A DNA stretch of 64,000 bases from Sulfopaludibacter sp963815475 (GTDB taxonomy: Bacteria; Acidobacteriota; Terriglobia; Bryobacterales; Bryobacteraceae), in assembly GCA_963815475.1 (NCBI GenBank), contig CAWFHD010000003.1, positions 8,246,001-8,310,000 on the forward strand. Direction: 5' to 3'. The translations under genes were made by a program, and so were the position numbers. The notes under the pieces were generated by a model that searched no databases, had not been told where the DNA came from, and worked only from the letters and a program-made list of their open reading frames with translations. Below, one piece after another: positions 1 through 6,426 of this stretch. Positions within the stretch are counted from its first letter, which is position 1; the number at the start of each line of letters is the position of its first letter.

Positions 1-1
1 G

Positions 2-49
2 AAGAGTCCGTACTTCGACATCACAACCATCACGGGCGGTGCCAGATGA
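2..49 (+). CDS. 3' end of an upstream element gene (partial)
   Basis: The second reading frame is open from the window edge to a TGA at 47-49 and ends in KSPYFDITTITGGAR. The stop overlaps the ATG at 46 as ATGA, which is typical of translationally coupled phage genes and supports this being a genuine C-terminus. Too little is visible to name the product. Confidence 0.5.
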   Translation, partial: KSPYFDITTITGGAR

Positions 50-348
50 CGCGGCGGGTGCGTGAGGCAATCGAGCGCTCAGAGCGCGCACAGCACGCGA
101 AGACATGCACGGGCCTGAAGCTGCACTGCTTTTCCATCACGGTTGACGGGCAACCGCTGCGGGTGATTGACGGCTCCCCGTGCTCTTGCGCCAAGGGGCG
201 ATGGATCGCTGAGCAGGGGCTGGAGCAGGCGATAACGCGGGCGGCGCGGGCACGTGGGCCGGCGTGGATCACCAAGGCGGAACTGGAGCGGCAACACTTC
301 ACGGATGCCGGCGTGCCGATGTGGGGCGGAATCGTTGTGGAACCGTGA
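46..348 (+). CDS. Hypothetical element protein (100 aa)
   Basis: The ATG at 46 overlaps the previous stop (ATGA), arguing for coupled translation. The frame is also open upstream to the window edge, so an earlier start cannot be excluded. The 100-residue product has three cysteines (residues 21, 28 and the paired CSC near 46-48), an alternating beta-like segment (residues 22-45) and a basic helical second half, and ends in WGGIVVEP. I do not recognise the family. Position and coupling suggest an early accessory phage function; no role is assigned. Confidence 0.55.
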   Translation: MTRRVREAIERSERAQHAKTCTGLKLHCFSITVDGQPLRVIDGSPCSCAKGRWIAEQGLEQAITRAARARGPAWITKAELERQHFTDAGVPMWGGIVVEP

Positions 349-404
349 ATCTCACCGTTCCCGGAAGGCGCTCGATTCTGTACTACACTGAAAAGGAAGG
401 AGTA

Positions 405-686
405 ATGATGAGAATCACACTCACGTTAAACGAACTTGGGCGTTCTCGCAGGGGATCGAATGTCGGCACAGGCCCGATTAACCGCTATGGGGTTGGAGGG
501 ATGCCAACCGGACAACAAGCCTTAATCGCCAATCGCGGGAACCGCCACCGAGACAGGTGGCGAATCTTCCGCGTCGATAATGGGATTGACATTCCCTGGA
601 CAGGCGACTTTGAAACCGCCAATGAGGCGTTAACCGCACTCGCCTGCGAGGAGCAGGGGCGGGCGGATCTGCGAATTTCGAGTTAA
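405..686 (+). CDS. Hypothetical element protein (93 aa)
   Basis: The start was placed at ATG 405 (a second ATG follows at 408) because AAGGAAGGAG lies just upstream. The open frame extends back to 264, but that part overlaps the preceding gene and looks non-coding. The 93-residue product begins MMRITLTLNELGR and has a glycine-rich middle and an acidic, alanine-rich C-terminus. The stop codon lies inside the first unit of an 11-bp repeat. No family recognised. Confidence 0.5.
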   Translation: MMRITLTLNELGRSRRGSNVGTGPINRYGVGGMPTGQQALIANRGNRHRDRWRIFRVDNGIDIPWTGDFETANEALTALACEEQGRADLRISS

Positions 687-738
687 ACGCAAGTCAACCG
701 CAAGTTAAACCCAAGTGTAGTCGAATCGACTCGCAAGT
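680..738. repeat. Four helically phased 11-bp repeats
   Basis: Units of 11 bp follow each other from the stop codon of the preceding gene: GAGTTAAACGC, AAGTCAACCGC, AAGTTAAACCC and a weaker AAGTGTAGTCG. The core (C/G)CAAGT recurs at 688, 699, 710 and 732, that is at spacings of 11, 11 and 22 bp, so all copies face the same side of the helix. Such spacing suits cooperative protein binding (operator, iteron or accessory site). The ligand is unknown. Confidence 0.45.
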
Positions 739-1015
739 ACGCGCGTCTAACTCTTCTTCTCTTTCTAAGAAGGAAGAAACTACAGGTTTGGTACAACGTG
801 GCGGTTGACGCAAATCGCTATCGGGAGCAGATATTCAGATGCCATTTGCTGGTACCCAGCGGGCGCTAGGTTAAATCGGAGGCGTGCGGCTGGTAGCTCA
901 GCACCCCAGAATTGAACCACGGGCTTGTAAACGCGAAAGCGCGAAAACCGGCGCACCCAGGCGGTCTGGTCAAAATTGAACTGCTTTCCAAGTTCATCTG
1001 CATCATGATGTGAAG
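739..1015. other. Intergenic stretch without a convincing gene
   Basis: No open frame here looks coding. A CTTCTT/AAGAAG inverted repeat at about 752-773 could form a small hairpin. A GGTAGCTCAG motif near 892 resembles a tRNA D-arm but the remaining cloverleaf cannot be formed. Confidence 0.4.
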
Positions 1016-1240
1016 ATGAAACGCCGAGAGCTAGCCCCGGATATTGCTATGTCCGTCCGTTGTCCCACCTGCGGATGCGGGCCAGGACAACGATGCGAGC
1101 TTAGCGCGGGTGGGCTCCGCTATACGCCACACCGGGACCGCAGAGAACTCGCTTCGGATCTGGCGCAGGCCACACCGTCAAAGCGCCTTCGCAAAGTCAC
1201 CCGAAACCTAGCGGGGGCAAGTCAACCTAAATTCCGTTGA
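1016..1240 (+). CDS. Small phage-type zinc-binding protein
   Basis: The 74-residue basic protein carries CPTCGCGPGQRC near residues 16-27 and a following PHRDRR. This C-x2-C-x-C-x2-PG-x2-C...H pattern is typical of small phage and actinobacterial zinc-binding proteins thought to contact nucleic acid. ATG 1016 is preferred; a GTG at 1010 would add two residues. No strong Shine-Dalgarno site is visible. The C-terminal half is basic and probably disordered. A DNA-binding role is an inference from the motif and charge. Confidence 0.6.
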   Translation: MKRRELAPDIAMSVRCPTCGCGPGQRCELSAGGLRYTPHRDRRELASDLAQATPSKRLRKVTRNLAGASQPKFR

Positions 1241-1420
1241 TGACGACATTCTTCTATAGGACAGGACTAAATTCGCAAGATCCGAGACCAGTTGATCCAG
1301 AAGCAAAAGCGCCGATAGTGCGTCTTCGTGGTTGGCTCGTTCGCATTCACGCTCTACCATTGCGATCTTTTTCTGAAGGTCTACAATCGCGAAAAGCACT
1401 GTTCGATTCGCGGCTTCCAT
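1208..1420 (-). CDS. Hypothetical short helical protein
   Basis: The 70-residue minus-strand frame reads as a long leucine-rich helix (AIVDLQKKIAMVERECERAN then LLLLDQLVSDLANLVL), with no proline until the last residues. That looks more protein-like than the opposite strand. No clear ribosome site precedes the ATG, and its 3' end overlaps the convergent zinc-protein gene by 33 nt. Could be a spurious frame. No family recognised. Confidence 0.35.
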   Translation of the reverse strand: MEAANRTVLFAIVDLQKKIAMVERECERANHEDALSALLLLDQLVSDLANLVLSYRRMSSSTEFRLTCPR

Positions 1421-1582
1421 GAATTGGATTTTGGGGTCTTTACCGCACAGAAATCAACCGGACCAGTGAGCGGTACTGTGAAATTGGTCACAGAAGGTCG
1501 GGGCCGTTGACGCCCTGGCGAATCTCAAAGTTCGAAGCAACTGCGGAAATTCCGCAATTGGCCATGCGGGAGGGTTCGGCCT

Positions 1583-1786
1583 TCATGAGCCGACCCCACC
1601 AGCGGCGCTGCGTTGATCGAGTGACCTTATCCGTCGCAGAAATGTCCACGTCGTGTCCTTGTTGCAATACCCACAGCGCGGAAAGCTCTGGCCTTCCAGT
1701 ACGGTTCTCAGCCCTCCGTGGCAGGACGAATGGTAGATACCGCTGACCTGGTTGATTAGGCCGGTTCTTGTGGGTGACTTAGGCAT
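1583..1786 (-). CDS. Small zinc-ribbon-like protein
   Basis: The 67-residue product contains SGIYHSSCHGG followed by FPRCGYCNKDTTWTF. This belongs to a widespread family of short bacterial proteins with an N-terminal SGIY element, a basic turn and a C-terminal FPxCxxC-x5-W ending (often seen in acidobacterial and phage genomes; function unknown). Upstream is AAGGAGGTGA, a perfect Shine-Dalgarno sequence, nine nt before the ATG, which decides both strand and start. The gene is transcribed against most of the element, so it may be independently expressed cargo. Confidence 0.65.
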   Translation of the reverse strand: MPKSPTRTGLINQVSGIYHSSCHGGLRTVLEGQSFPRCGYCNKDTTWTFLRRIRSLDQRSAAGGVGS

Positions 1787-2010
1787 ACAAAGACCATCAC
1801 CTCCTTGTGGGCGCTATGTATGATTCGGTGTCCCGTTTCTTTGAGTATGGATCGCAGCACAGGCGTTGAGAATCCTGTCGAGGCTGTAGGGGCCAGCCCA
1901 CTGGGCGACTGAAAACGAAAAACGGGCGTCTACAGCCGCTGGTACCGTATTTCTCGGCAGGGCCTTGCGCTACAGACGCACAGGGCAGAATATCGGAGCG
2001 ACGGGTTACC

Positions 2011-2181
2011 ATGACACCGATGGCTAAGAAAAAAAATCCGGCAGCGGTTGCGCTCGGGCGACTCGGCGGGCTTAAGAAGACCGATAAGCCAAAGGGGCTT
2101 GCTAAATTACCGCCAGAGCAGCGGGAAAAAATCAGGGCACAGGCGCTAGCGGCTCGTCGTAAAAAGACAAACGAGTCCTAA
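2011..2181 (+). CDS. Small basic 'ALGRLGGLK' protein
   Basis: The 56-residue product starts MTPMAKKKNPAAVALGRLGG and ends with a lysine/arginine-rich helix (KIRAQALAARRKKT). Short proteins with the pattern AxxLGRLGGLKGGxARAxxLSPxxRxxIAxxAAxxRW are common in bacterial genomes and mobile elements; many look like nucleic-acid-binding or antitoxin-like proteins, but function is not established. ATG 2011 or 2020 could be the start; GGAG at 1995 favours 2011. The pattern match is strong despite the small size. Confidence 0.65.
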   Translation: MTPMAKKKNPAAVALGRLGGLKKTDKPKGLAKLPPEQREKIRAQALAARRKKTNES

Positions 2182-2212
2182 ACTAGCGCTTGACTTTCAA
2201 TTAGCGCTAGTT
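2181..2212. promoter_or_regulatory. Perfect 10-bp inverted repeat, possible operator
   Basis: AACTAGCGCT (2181-2190) and AGCGCTAGTT (2203-2212) form a perfect inverted repeat with a 12-bp centre. The centre starts with TTGACT (2190-2195), a near-consensus -35 element pointing to the next gene. No T-run follows, so an operator overlapping a promoter is more likely than a terminator. The cognate regulator is not known. Confidence 0.45.
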
Positions 2213-2247
2213 CAAGATTGGATTTCGGAGCTGGAGGTTCTGAAATC

Positions 2248-2442
2248 ATGAAATCCAAGACGGGGAAGGGCGCACCAAAAGCGAACAAGAGTTTTGAACC
2301 TGGAAAACTGGGACCCGCTGAATCGGATCTCGTCCAGACTCTAATCCGATGCCTGGCGCGCAAGGACGACGACCTGCTACAACAAGCGATCAGGGCAACT
2401 GTACCCGCTTGGGAAGCGCGCATAGAGCGCCGCGCGGCATAA
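2248..2442 (+). CDS. Hypothetical element protein (64 aa)
   Basis: The start at ATG 2248 is set by GGAGG at 2233-2237. The product has a basic, lysine-rich N-terminus (about 25 residues) followed by an acidic helical segment (ESDLVQTLIRCLARKDDDLL) and WEARIERRAA at the end. It lies between a palindromic operator-like site and a strong terminator, so it may form its own transcription unit. No family recognised. Confidence 0.55.
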   Translation: MKSKTGKGAPKANKSFEPGKLGPAESDLVQTLIRCLARKDDDLLQQAIRATVPAWEARIERRAA

Positions 2443-2521
2443 CTGCGAAAGAGTTCTACCCTGCGCGCCGGCTGATAGCTGAAATGGTGCGCGAGTCTTC
2501 GGTTTGCAGACTGGAGACGGA

Positions 2522-2557
2522 TGGCCCGCGATGTTGACAGCATTGCGGGCCATTTTT
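2522..2557 (+). terminator. Rho-independent terminator
   Basis: TGGCCCGC (2522-2529) pairs with GCGGGCCA (2545-2552) and is followed directly by TTTTT (2553-2557). It ends the unit containing the gene at 2248. Confidence 0.8.
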
Positions 2558-2903
2558 ACGTTTTCAGGGTATTGCGGTGTTGATTATTCCGGGGACGTAA
2601 AAAGTTCTTGACGGAAAAGTTCTTGACGGATTACGGACCCACCGATTATCTTAAAAGTGAAAGGCAGTAAATCAGACCGTATAGTCTTCAACTCGGTTGA
2701 TCTGCTGAACCTTTCACGCCCGCGTCCTGGCTTGCCCAGGTAGGGCGGACGGTTGCCTCCGTCTTCGAGATTCAAGCGCCTAGCGTGATAGCGGGGTGCC
2801 GATTTGTAATGCAGGCCGATGCGTTACGGATCGAAATTATCCAAATTAGGGCTTGTCAGCGTTGACCACGCGGCAAGCCCTTTGCGTTTTCAAGGGGGAA
2901 TAA
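2558..2903 (+). promoter_or_regulatory. Leader of the sigma-like gene: tandem 15-mer, promoter and hairpin
   Basis: This gene-free stretch holds two exact tandem copies of AAAAGTTCTTGACGG (2600-2614, 2615-2629). Each contains TTGACG; the second (2623-2628) is followed after 18 nt by TATCTT (2647-2652), a plausible sigma-70 promoter. Further down GGGCTTG (2849-2855) pairs with CAAGCCC (2874-2880), followed by TTTGCGTTTT: a terminator- or attenuator-like hairpin just before the ribosome site AAGGGGGAA of the gene at 2904. The long leader with a terminal hairpin suggests control in the transcript. A minus-strand frame at 2584-2775 is not convincing. Confidence 0.5.
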
Positions 2904-3506
2904 ATGAGTCAGGGTATCGGGGTACAGCCGGAGAGGGTACTCCAGGCCGTTAAGGGTATTGACGCGGCGGCGCTATCGCGTCAGGCGCTCGGTACACTGC
3001 GGCGGCGGGGGGTGTGCCGATATATGGACTGGCGCGACCTGCAATCTATTGGCGTGCTTGCCATCGTTGAACACGGCTCGGACAGTGAGGCGCTGTGTGT
3101 CCGTGTTGCCCGATGCGCCATGATGCACGCCCTTGACGCCAACCGTGTGCGCGAGCGCGGGCGCGTGCAGGTTAAAAAGGGGCACGCCTTTGAGTCCGCT
3201 GGCGTTGACGTGTCCGAGTGGGAAATGTGGGATACGACCATCTACGGAGGCGCTAGCTTAGTGCCAACGAAAACGGAACCGGAAGTTTGGGAAGCAGTGA
3301 GGGCGCTGCCGGAACGCGAATACCGTGTCGTGATGCTCTACTTCTGGGGACATAAGACACAGGCAGAGATAGGAGCACTACTGGGAATATCGGAGCGGCA
3401 CGCGGGGCGAATCATCGAGGCGGCTATAAAAAACCTTCGCGAAGGACTTCAGAATCGGAAACCTCAAACGATTACCAATATGAGGGGAAAAGGTACCAAA
3501 GGGTAA
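2904..3506 (+). CDS. Mini sigma-70-like transcription factor
   Basis: The 200-residue product has a C-terminal sigma region-4-like helix-turn-helix (about residues 126-182: VWEAVRALPEREYRVVMLYF, then QAEIGALLGISERHAGRIIE, an aromatic-rich LPxxxRxVxxLxF pattern followed by the recognition helices). The N-terminal half (DWRDLQSIGVLAIVEHG and the following helix) resembles a degenerate region 2. Proteins of this size in phage elements act as alternative sigma factors or late-gene regulators. AAGGGGGAA gives a good ribosome site. Oddly, the last ~24 codons are the first unit of a ~77-bp DNA repeat that continues past the stop codon, so the C-terminal tail (KPQTITNMRGKGTKG) is repeat-derived or is the source of the repeat. 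Confidence 0.65.
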   Translation: MSQGIGVQPERVLQAVKGIDAAALSRQALGTLRRRGVCRYMDWRDLQSIGVLAIVEHGSDSEALCVRVARCAMMHALDANRVRERGRVQVKKGHAFESAGVDVSEWEMWDTTIYGGASLVPTKTEPEVWEAVRALPEREYRVVMLYFWGHKTQAEIGALLGISERHAGRIIEAAIKNLREGLQNRKPQTITNMRGKGTKG

Positions 3507-3875
3507 AAAACGCGGGACTCCCTGCATAAATCGCCAACCTCAAACGCTTACCAATATGAGGGGGCAAGGTTCGGCGAACGACAAAAAAAAGTTAAGGGAT
3601 GCCCTTGTAAATCGCCAACCTCAAACGCTTACCAATATGAGGGGAAAGTTGCCGAACGGTAAAAAAACTTCGAGAAGGATGTCAGAATCGCAAACCTCAA
3701 CGTATGACCAATATGAGGGGAAAAGTTAACCGGAAGGTAAAAAACCTTCGGGAAGCACTTCAGAATTGCAAACCTCAAACAATTACCAATATGAGGGGAA
3801 AAGTTACCGAAAGGCAAAAAACTTCGGGAAGCCCCTAGCAAATAGCCAACCTCAAACGCTTACCAATATGAGGGC
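3427..3875. repeat. Six-copy ~77-bp periodic array with a 28-bp conserved core
   Basis: A 28-bp core (ideal AACCTCAAACG, then CTTACCAATATGAGGGG) occurs at 3460, 3536, 3617, 3693, 3771 and 3848, spacings 76, 81, 76, 78 and 77 bp. Core ends CCTCA and TGAGG are complementary. The intervening ~50 bp are also related (AAAAGTTACCGAAAGGTAAAAAAC, then TTCGGGAAGCACTTCAGAATTGC, with variation), so this is a tandem satellite, not a CRISPR. In one spacer CCGGAAGGT (3730-3738) pairs with ACCTTCGGG (3744-3752). Copy one lies in the 3' coding end of the sigma-like gene. The array stops about 175 bp before the AlpA-like gene. It could be an iteron/centromere-like site, a regulator-binding array or a string of RNA hairpins. 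Confidence 0.85.
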
Positions 3876-3996
3876 GAAATAAAAGTTAGCTAAAAACCGG
3901 ACTTCGCACGGTTACATAGGTGAGATGGGATTACGGGCCTGGCGCGCGCCTTGCAGTTCCATCCACCCAAGTTCATCTGTAAAACAAAGAAACACC

Positions 3997-4013
3997 TTCG
4001 TGCAAATCTGCAC
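3997..4013. promoter_or_regulatory. 17-bp palindromic site, copy 1
   Basis: TTCGTGCAAATCTGCAC contains GTGCA-N4-TGCAC dyad symmetry and lies about 40 bp upstream of the AlpA-like gene start. The same 17 bp recur in the opposite orientation at 5386-5402. It could be an operator for one of the element's helix-turn-helix proteins. Confidence 0.45.
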
Positions 4014-4050
4014 CAAGGTTTCCGACAGCACAGCATAGTGGAGAATCCAA

Positions 4051-4239
4051 ATGAAACTTTTAACCTTACCGCAAGTTGCGGAACGTCTCGGCGTGTCCGA
4101 ATCCCTGGCCCGAAAAATCGCGGCGGACATGCCTGGGCGCGTACTACTGCGGGGACGGACCCGCATCACCGAGGAAGGTTTGGCGGAATTCGTTCGGCGC
4201 GGCGGGTCTGTTCAGCCGGCGACGGAGCCTGCAGCGTGA
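4051..4239 (+). CDS. AlpA/Xis-like helix-turn-helix protein
   Basis: The 62-residue product (MKLLTLPQVAERLGVSESLA, then a basic wing with RVLLRGRTRITEEGL) is a MerR-type winged helix-turn-helix of the excisionase/AlpA class: first helix plus recognition helix at residues 5-25 and wing at about 28-45. In integrative elements such proteins act as recombination directionality factors or activators of excision. GGAG 8-10 nt upstream supports the ATG. Its stop overlaps the next gene as GTGA. A transcriptional regulator without excision function is also possible. Confidence 0.7.
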   Translation: MKLLTLPQVAERLGVSESLARKIAADMPGRVLLRGRTRITEEGLAEFVRRGGSVQPATEPAA

Positions 4240-4457
4240 CACCTGACGATTGCATTCCAGATTGCCACTCGACACTGGCGAAATTCTCTGGCGTGCGGAT
4301 CGCGGCTATCGCCAGTCAAGATCTCAGATGGATTCTGGGAATCGGCTGCAATCCCTTACTCCGTAACGCAATCATGTTCGAACTGCGTCGTCGCAGGCGA
4401 CTCGATCAGCGTCCGCCTCGGCGGCGGCGTTTAGGGTTCGATTTGGTGGGCGTTTAA
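4236..4457 (+). CDS. Small protein with DUF3820-like motif
   Basis: The frame starts at GTG 4236, overlapping the AlpA-like gene's TGA (GTGA), which suggests coupled translation. The 73-residue product contains KFSGVRIAAIASQDLRWILG followed by a helix NPLLRNAIMFELRRR. This resembles the G.x.hxxIAxxDxxYLxWhL...hRxAIxxEL pattern of short DUF3820-type proteins often found beside phage replication or nuclease genes. The C-terminus is very arginine-rich. The family assignment is tentative. Confidence 0.45.
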   Translation: MTPDDCIPDCHSTLAKFSGVRIAAIASQDLRWILGIGCNPLLRNAIMFELRRRRRLDQRPPRRRRLGFDLVGV

Positions 4458-4476
4458 ACATCATAAGGAGAAAGCA

Positions 4477-4737
4477 ATGAACCAGACAGTACAGGCAGTT
4501 GTTGACCAAGCGATTTGCCGCGCGATCACGGAGCAGCAACAGACGGCGCGACGGTGGCAACCCTTCCAAGCTGGCGAGGTAGTGCCGGTAACCGTGGTTG
4601 AAAACGGTGAGACCGAGGCCGTGGATGGCGTCGTCGAACAGAGGCACCTTGATGCCGTTGCCGCCTTCGTGAAGGGGTATCCATTCGGTCTGCACGCCGA
4701 GGTGGAGTTCCGCATTCCGCCCGCTGAGGTTGCGTGA
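4477..4737 (+). CDS. Hypothetical element protein (86 aa)
   Basis: AAGGAG at 4465-4470 precedes the ATG. The product has a helical N-terminus (residues 1-26), a beta-rich middle (EVVPVTVVENGETEAVDGVV) and an acidic C-terminus. The last codons overlap the GTG of the next gene (GTGA), so the two are probably coupled. No family recognised; likely an element accessory protein. Confidence 0.6.
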   Translation: MNQTVQAVVDQAICRAITEQQQTARRWQPFQAGEVVPVTVVENGETEAVDGVVEQRHLDAVAAFVKGYPFGLHAEVEFRIPPAEVA

Positions 4738-4940
4738 TACCGAGGCTGCGGAGAATCTTGGCGCGGGTAGACCGGGCGCTGTCTCGGATGGAACGGGCGC
4801 GGGGAATGCGGCGGGAGGTTAGGGAGACTTGCGAAATAGCTGGTGCTCCCTCAATGGCTGCTGAGTTCATTCAGCGCGGCGTTTCCCCTGCAACCGTCAG
4901 GCGGGCGCTGCTGTCCTGTGCGCGCAGCCGACCGTGTTAG
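4734..4940 (+). CDS. Small protein with 'FIxxGxSxxxVRxxL' motif (paralogue 1)
   Basis: GTG 4734 overlaps the previous stop. After an arginine-rich N-terminus the product carries ETCEIAGAPSMAAEFIQRGV followed by SPATVRRALL. The same arrangement (CxxAGxPxxAAxFIxxGhxxxxVxxxL) is seen in the gene at 5741 and, in known phage proteins, at the C-terminal end of prophage head-maturation proteases and related proteins. Here it stands alone in a 68-residue protein. Function unknown; the repeated occurrence suggests a recruited helical module. Confidence 0.5.
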   Translation: MIPRLRRILARVDRALSRMERARGMRREVRETCEIAGAPSMAAEFIQRGVSPATVRRALLSCARSRPC

Positions 4941-5138
4941 CCGTGTGTCGCGTGCCCGTGGTTTCATCGCTAGCACGGAAGGTGTCTAGGTATGGGCAGA
5001 TGCTAGCTAAGGGATTGGTAGCCACGGCAAAAGGTACTGTGCGGCCCTCTGAAAAACGGGGGTAACTTATTGGCATCGTTTGCCTAGCTGCACCCTAATT
5101 TCCAGCGCTTGACGGATCACTATTGACTACTTTAAGTT

Positions 5139-5741
5139 ATGAAGCGTAAATCATTGAAGGGGTTGACGTATAGCGAATACGCCGCCCATCGAAAAAAGCT
5201 CGGTTTGAGCGGCGGCAGTAAACAGGCCGTTGGAACTGCCGTTCAGAGTAGACGGATAAGCCGAAACGACGATGGCTCTATCGATGCGGAGAAGGCGGAC
5301 CGCGATTGGCTCAGCCATACCGATCAGACCCGCCTGCCTGCACCAAAGCGCGAGCGCAAGGCCCCCTCGTCCAAGAAACCCGTTAGTGCAGATTTGCACG
5401 AACGGGAATCGGGCGCTGATGAACCCGAGGTGGTACCCGAGGGTGATCCTAACGACTACTGGAAGTCGAAGGCGGCGCGGGAATTCTGGGAGTCAAAGAT
5501 TTCCCGATTGAAGGCAGAGAAGGAGGCGGGAACCCTGATAGACGCGCGGCGCGCTTCCGAGGCGTGGGGCGGAATGATAGTAGCCGTTCGCACCGGGCTC
5601 TTGGCGCTGCCTTGTCAAATGGCGGCGCGGTTGGCGGCGGAGTCCGACCCCATCGAGGTCGAGGAAATCCTCAAAGTGGCAGTGCGGCGACTCCTGGGCG
5701 AGCTAAAGCAATATCGCGCGGAGTGCCCGGAGAAAAAATAA
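5139..5741 (+). CDS. Terminase-small-subunit-like (Nu1/TerS-type) protein
   Basis: The 200-residue protein starts with a basic segment resembling a 'YSEYAAHRKKLGLSGGSKQAV' helix-turn-helix element (residues 10-30), followed by a charged linker and a C-terminal helical domain: FWESKISRLKAEKEAGTLID, then WGGMIVAVRTGLLALPCQMA and RLLGELKQY. The order 'coiled helix - EAGxLID - W..hhxxhRxxLLALP..hAxxLA' is that of phage Nu1-like small terminase subunits, which bind packaging sites and recruit the large subunit. No large subunit follows. The upstream 198 bp include TTGACG and TTGACT boxes. A palindromic 17-mer (5386-5402) lies inside the coding region. Confidence 0.55.
   Translation: MKRKSLKGLTYSEYAAHRKKLGLSGGSKQAVGTAVQSRRISRNDDGSIDAEKADRDWLSHTDQTRLPAPKRERKAPSSKKPVSADLHERESGADEPEVVPEGDPNDYWKSKAAREFWESKISRLKAEKEAGTLIDARRASEAWGGMIVAVRTGLLALPCQMAARLAAESDPIEVEEILKVAVRRLLGELKQYRAECPEKK
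5386..5402. promoter_or_regulatory. 17-bp palindromic site, copy 2 (inverted)
   Basis: GTGCAGATTTGCACGAA is the exact reverse complement of 3997-4013 and lies within the TerS-like coding region. A 17-bp exact match in inverted orientation 1.4 kb away is unlikely by chance, though its role inside a gene is unclear. Confidence 0.4.
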
Positions 5742-5998
5742 TGAACAAAGCTGAAAAACTCGCAGTTAAGGTGTCCCGGTTATGGGCACCCCCAACGGCC
5801 AAAGTGGCGACTCAGCCAAGGCCCACATCGGAAACCCGAGAGGAAGCCATCACGGCTACATGCCAGTTAGCCGGCAAGCCTGAACTCGCGGCGGATTTCA
5901 TCGCCTCTGGATTGACGGCGGCGGAAGTTACCCGCCAATTGACACCGGGATCGCGGGAAAACTGGCGCGCGGTTCTGCGGAAACTGGAGGGGCGGTAG
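5741..5998 (+). CDS. Small protein with 'FIxxGhxxxxVxxxL' motif (paralogue 2)
   Basis: The ATG shares one base with the preceding TAA (TAATG). The 85-residue product contains TATCQLAGKPELAADFIASG and then LTAAEVTRQL, matching the module in the 4734 gene. An N-terminal basic stretch and a C-terminal WRAVLRKLEGR flank it. The next gene starts on its stop codon (TAGTG). This small overlapping cassette downstream of the TerS-like gene suggests a role in the same process, but no function can be assigned. Confidence 0.55.
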   Translation: MNKAEKLAVKVSRLWAPPTAKVATQPRPTSETREEAITATCQLAGKPELAADFIASGLTAAEVTRQLTPGSRENWRAVLRKLEGR

Positions 5999-6285
5999 TG
6001 TTGGAATGGTTCAAGAAGCTGCGGCACCTGATTACGCTTAATTTCACCAACTGCATTTTCAACACTGTGATTGCGGATGGCAAATCAGTGCGGCGCATGG
6101 GGAACGGCACGGCGGTGCTACCGTCGATGGTGGAACGGCCACGGGCGCAGGTGGTTTTAGTTGGCCCCCCGCGCCGGCAAAGGCCAAGCGATTTCTTGCT
6201 CGCACCTCCGGACCCAGGAGCGCAGGCGGATAGGCCGAGTAGTTGGGGAGCAGTAATCGACAAGATCAATCGACAGCGGGGATAA
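5998..6285 (+). CDS. Hypothetical element protein (95 aa)
   Basis: GTG 5998 overlaps the upstream stop by one base. The N-terminal half (MLEWFKKLRHLITLNFTNCI) is amphipathic; the C-terminal half is proline- and arginine-rich (RPRAQVVLVGPPRRQRPSDF) and ends AVIDKINRQRG. No domain recognised. Its place in a string of coupled genes supports it being real. Confidence 0.45.
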   Translation: MLEWFKKLRHLITLNFTNCIFNTVIADGKSVRRMGNGTAVLPSMVERPRAQVVLVGPPRRQRPSDFLLAPPDPGAQADRPSSWGAVIDKINRQRG

Positions 6286-6426
6286 CCCAAAAGTTTAGAG
6301 CCACTGAAAACGCCAACCTGCGCTCCCAGGAAGTGCGCTGGTAGGTGGGGGGCCGGATCTCGCCACGCGGGCGGTTGACCACGCGGAGTACTCCGGCCAC
6401 AAATCAACCGAAACGGAGAATTGCAG

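Noticed and set aside
880..965. Possible tRNA-like sequence with a GGTAGCTCAG motif
   Set aside because: Anticodon and T arms cannot be paired and no GTTCRA-type loop is present.
1507..1746. Plus-strand 79-residue frame
   Set aside because: The opposite strand encodes a recognisable small zinc-ribbon protein with a perfect ribosome site.
3629..3841. Minus-strand frame with a 26-residue periodic peptide
   Set aside because: Periodicity simply reflects the 77-bp DNA array; no start signals or known family.
3427..3875. CRISPR array
   Set aside because: The ~28-bp repeats have regular spacing, but the intervening ~50-bp sequences are related to each other and no cas gene is near.
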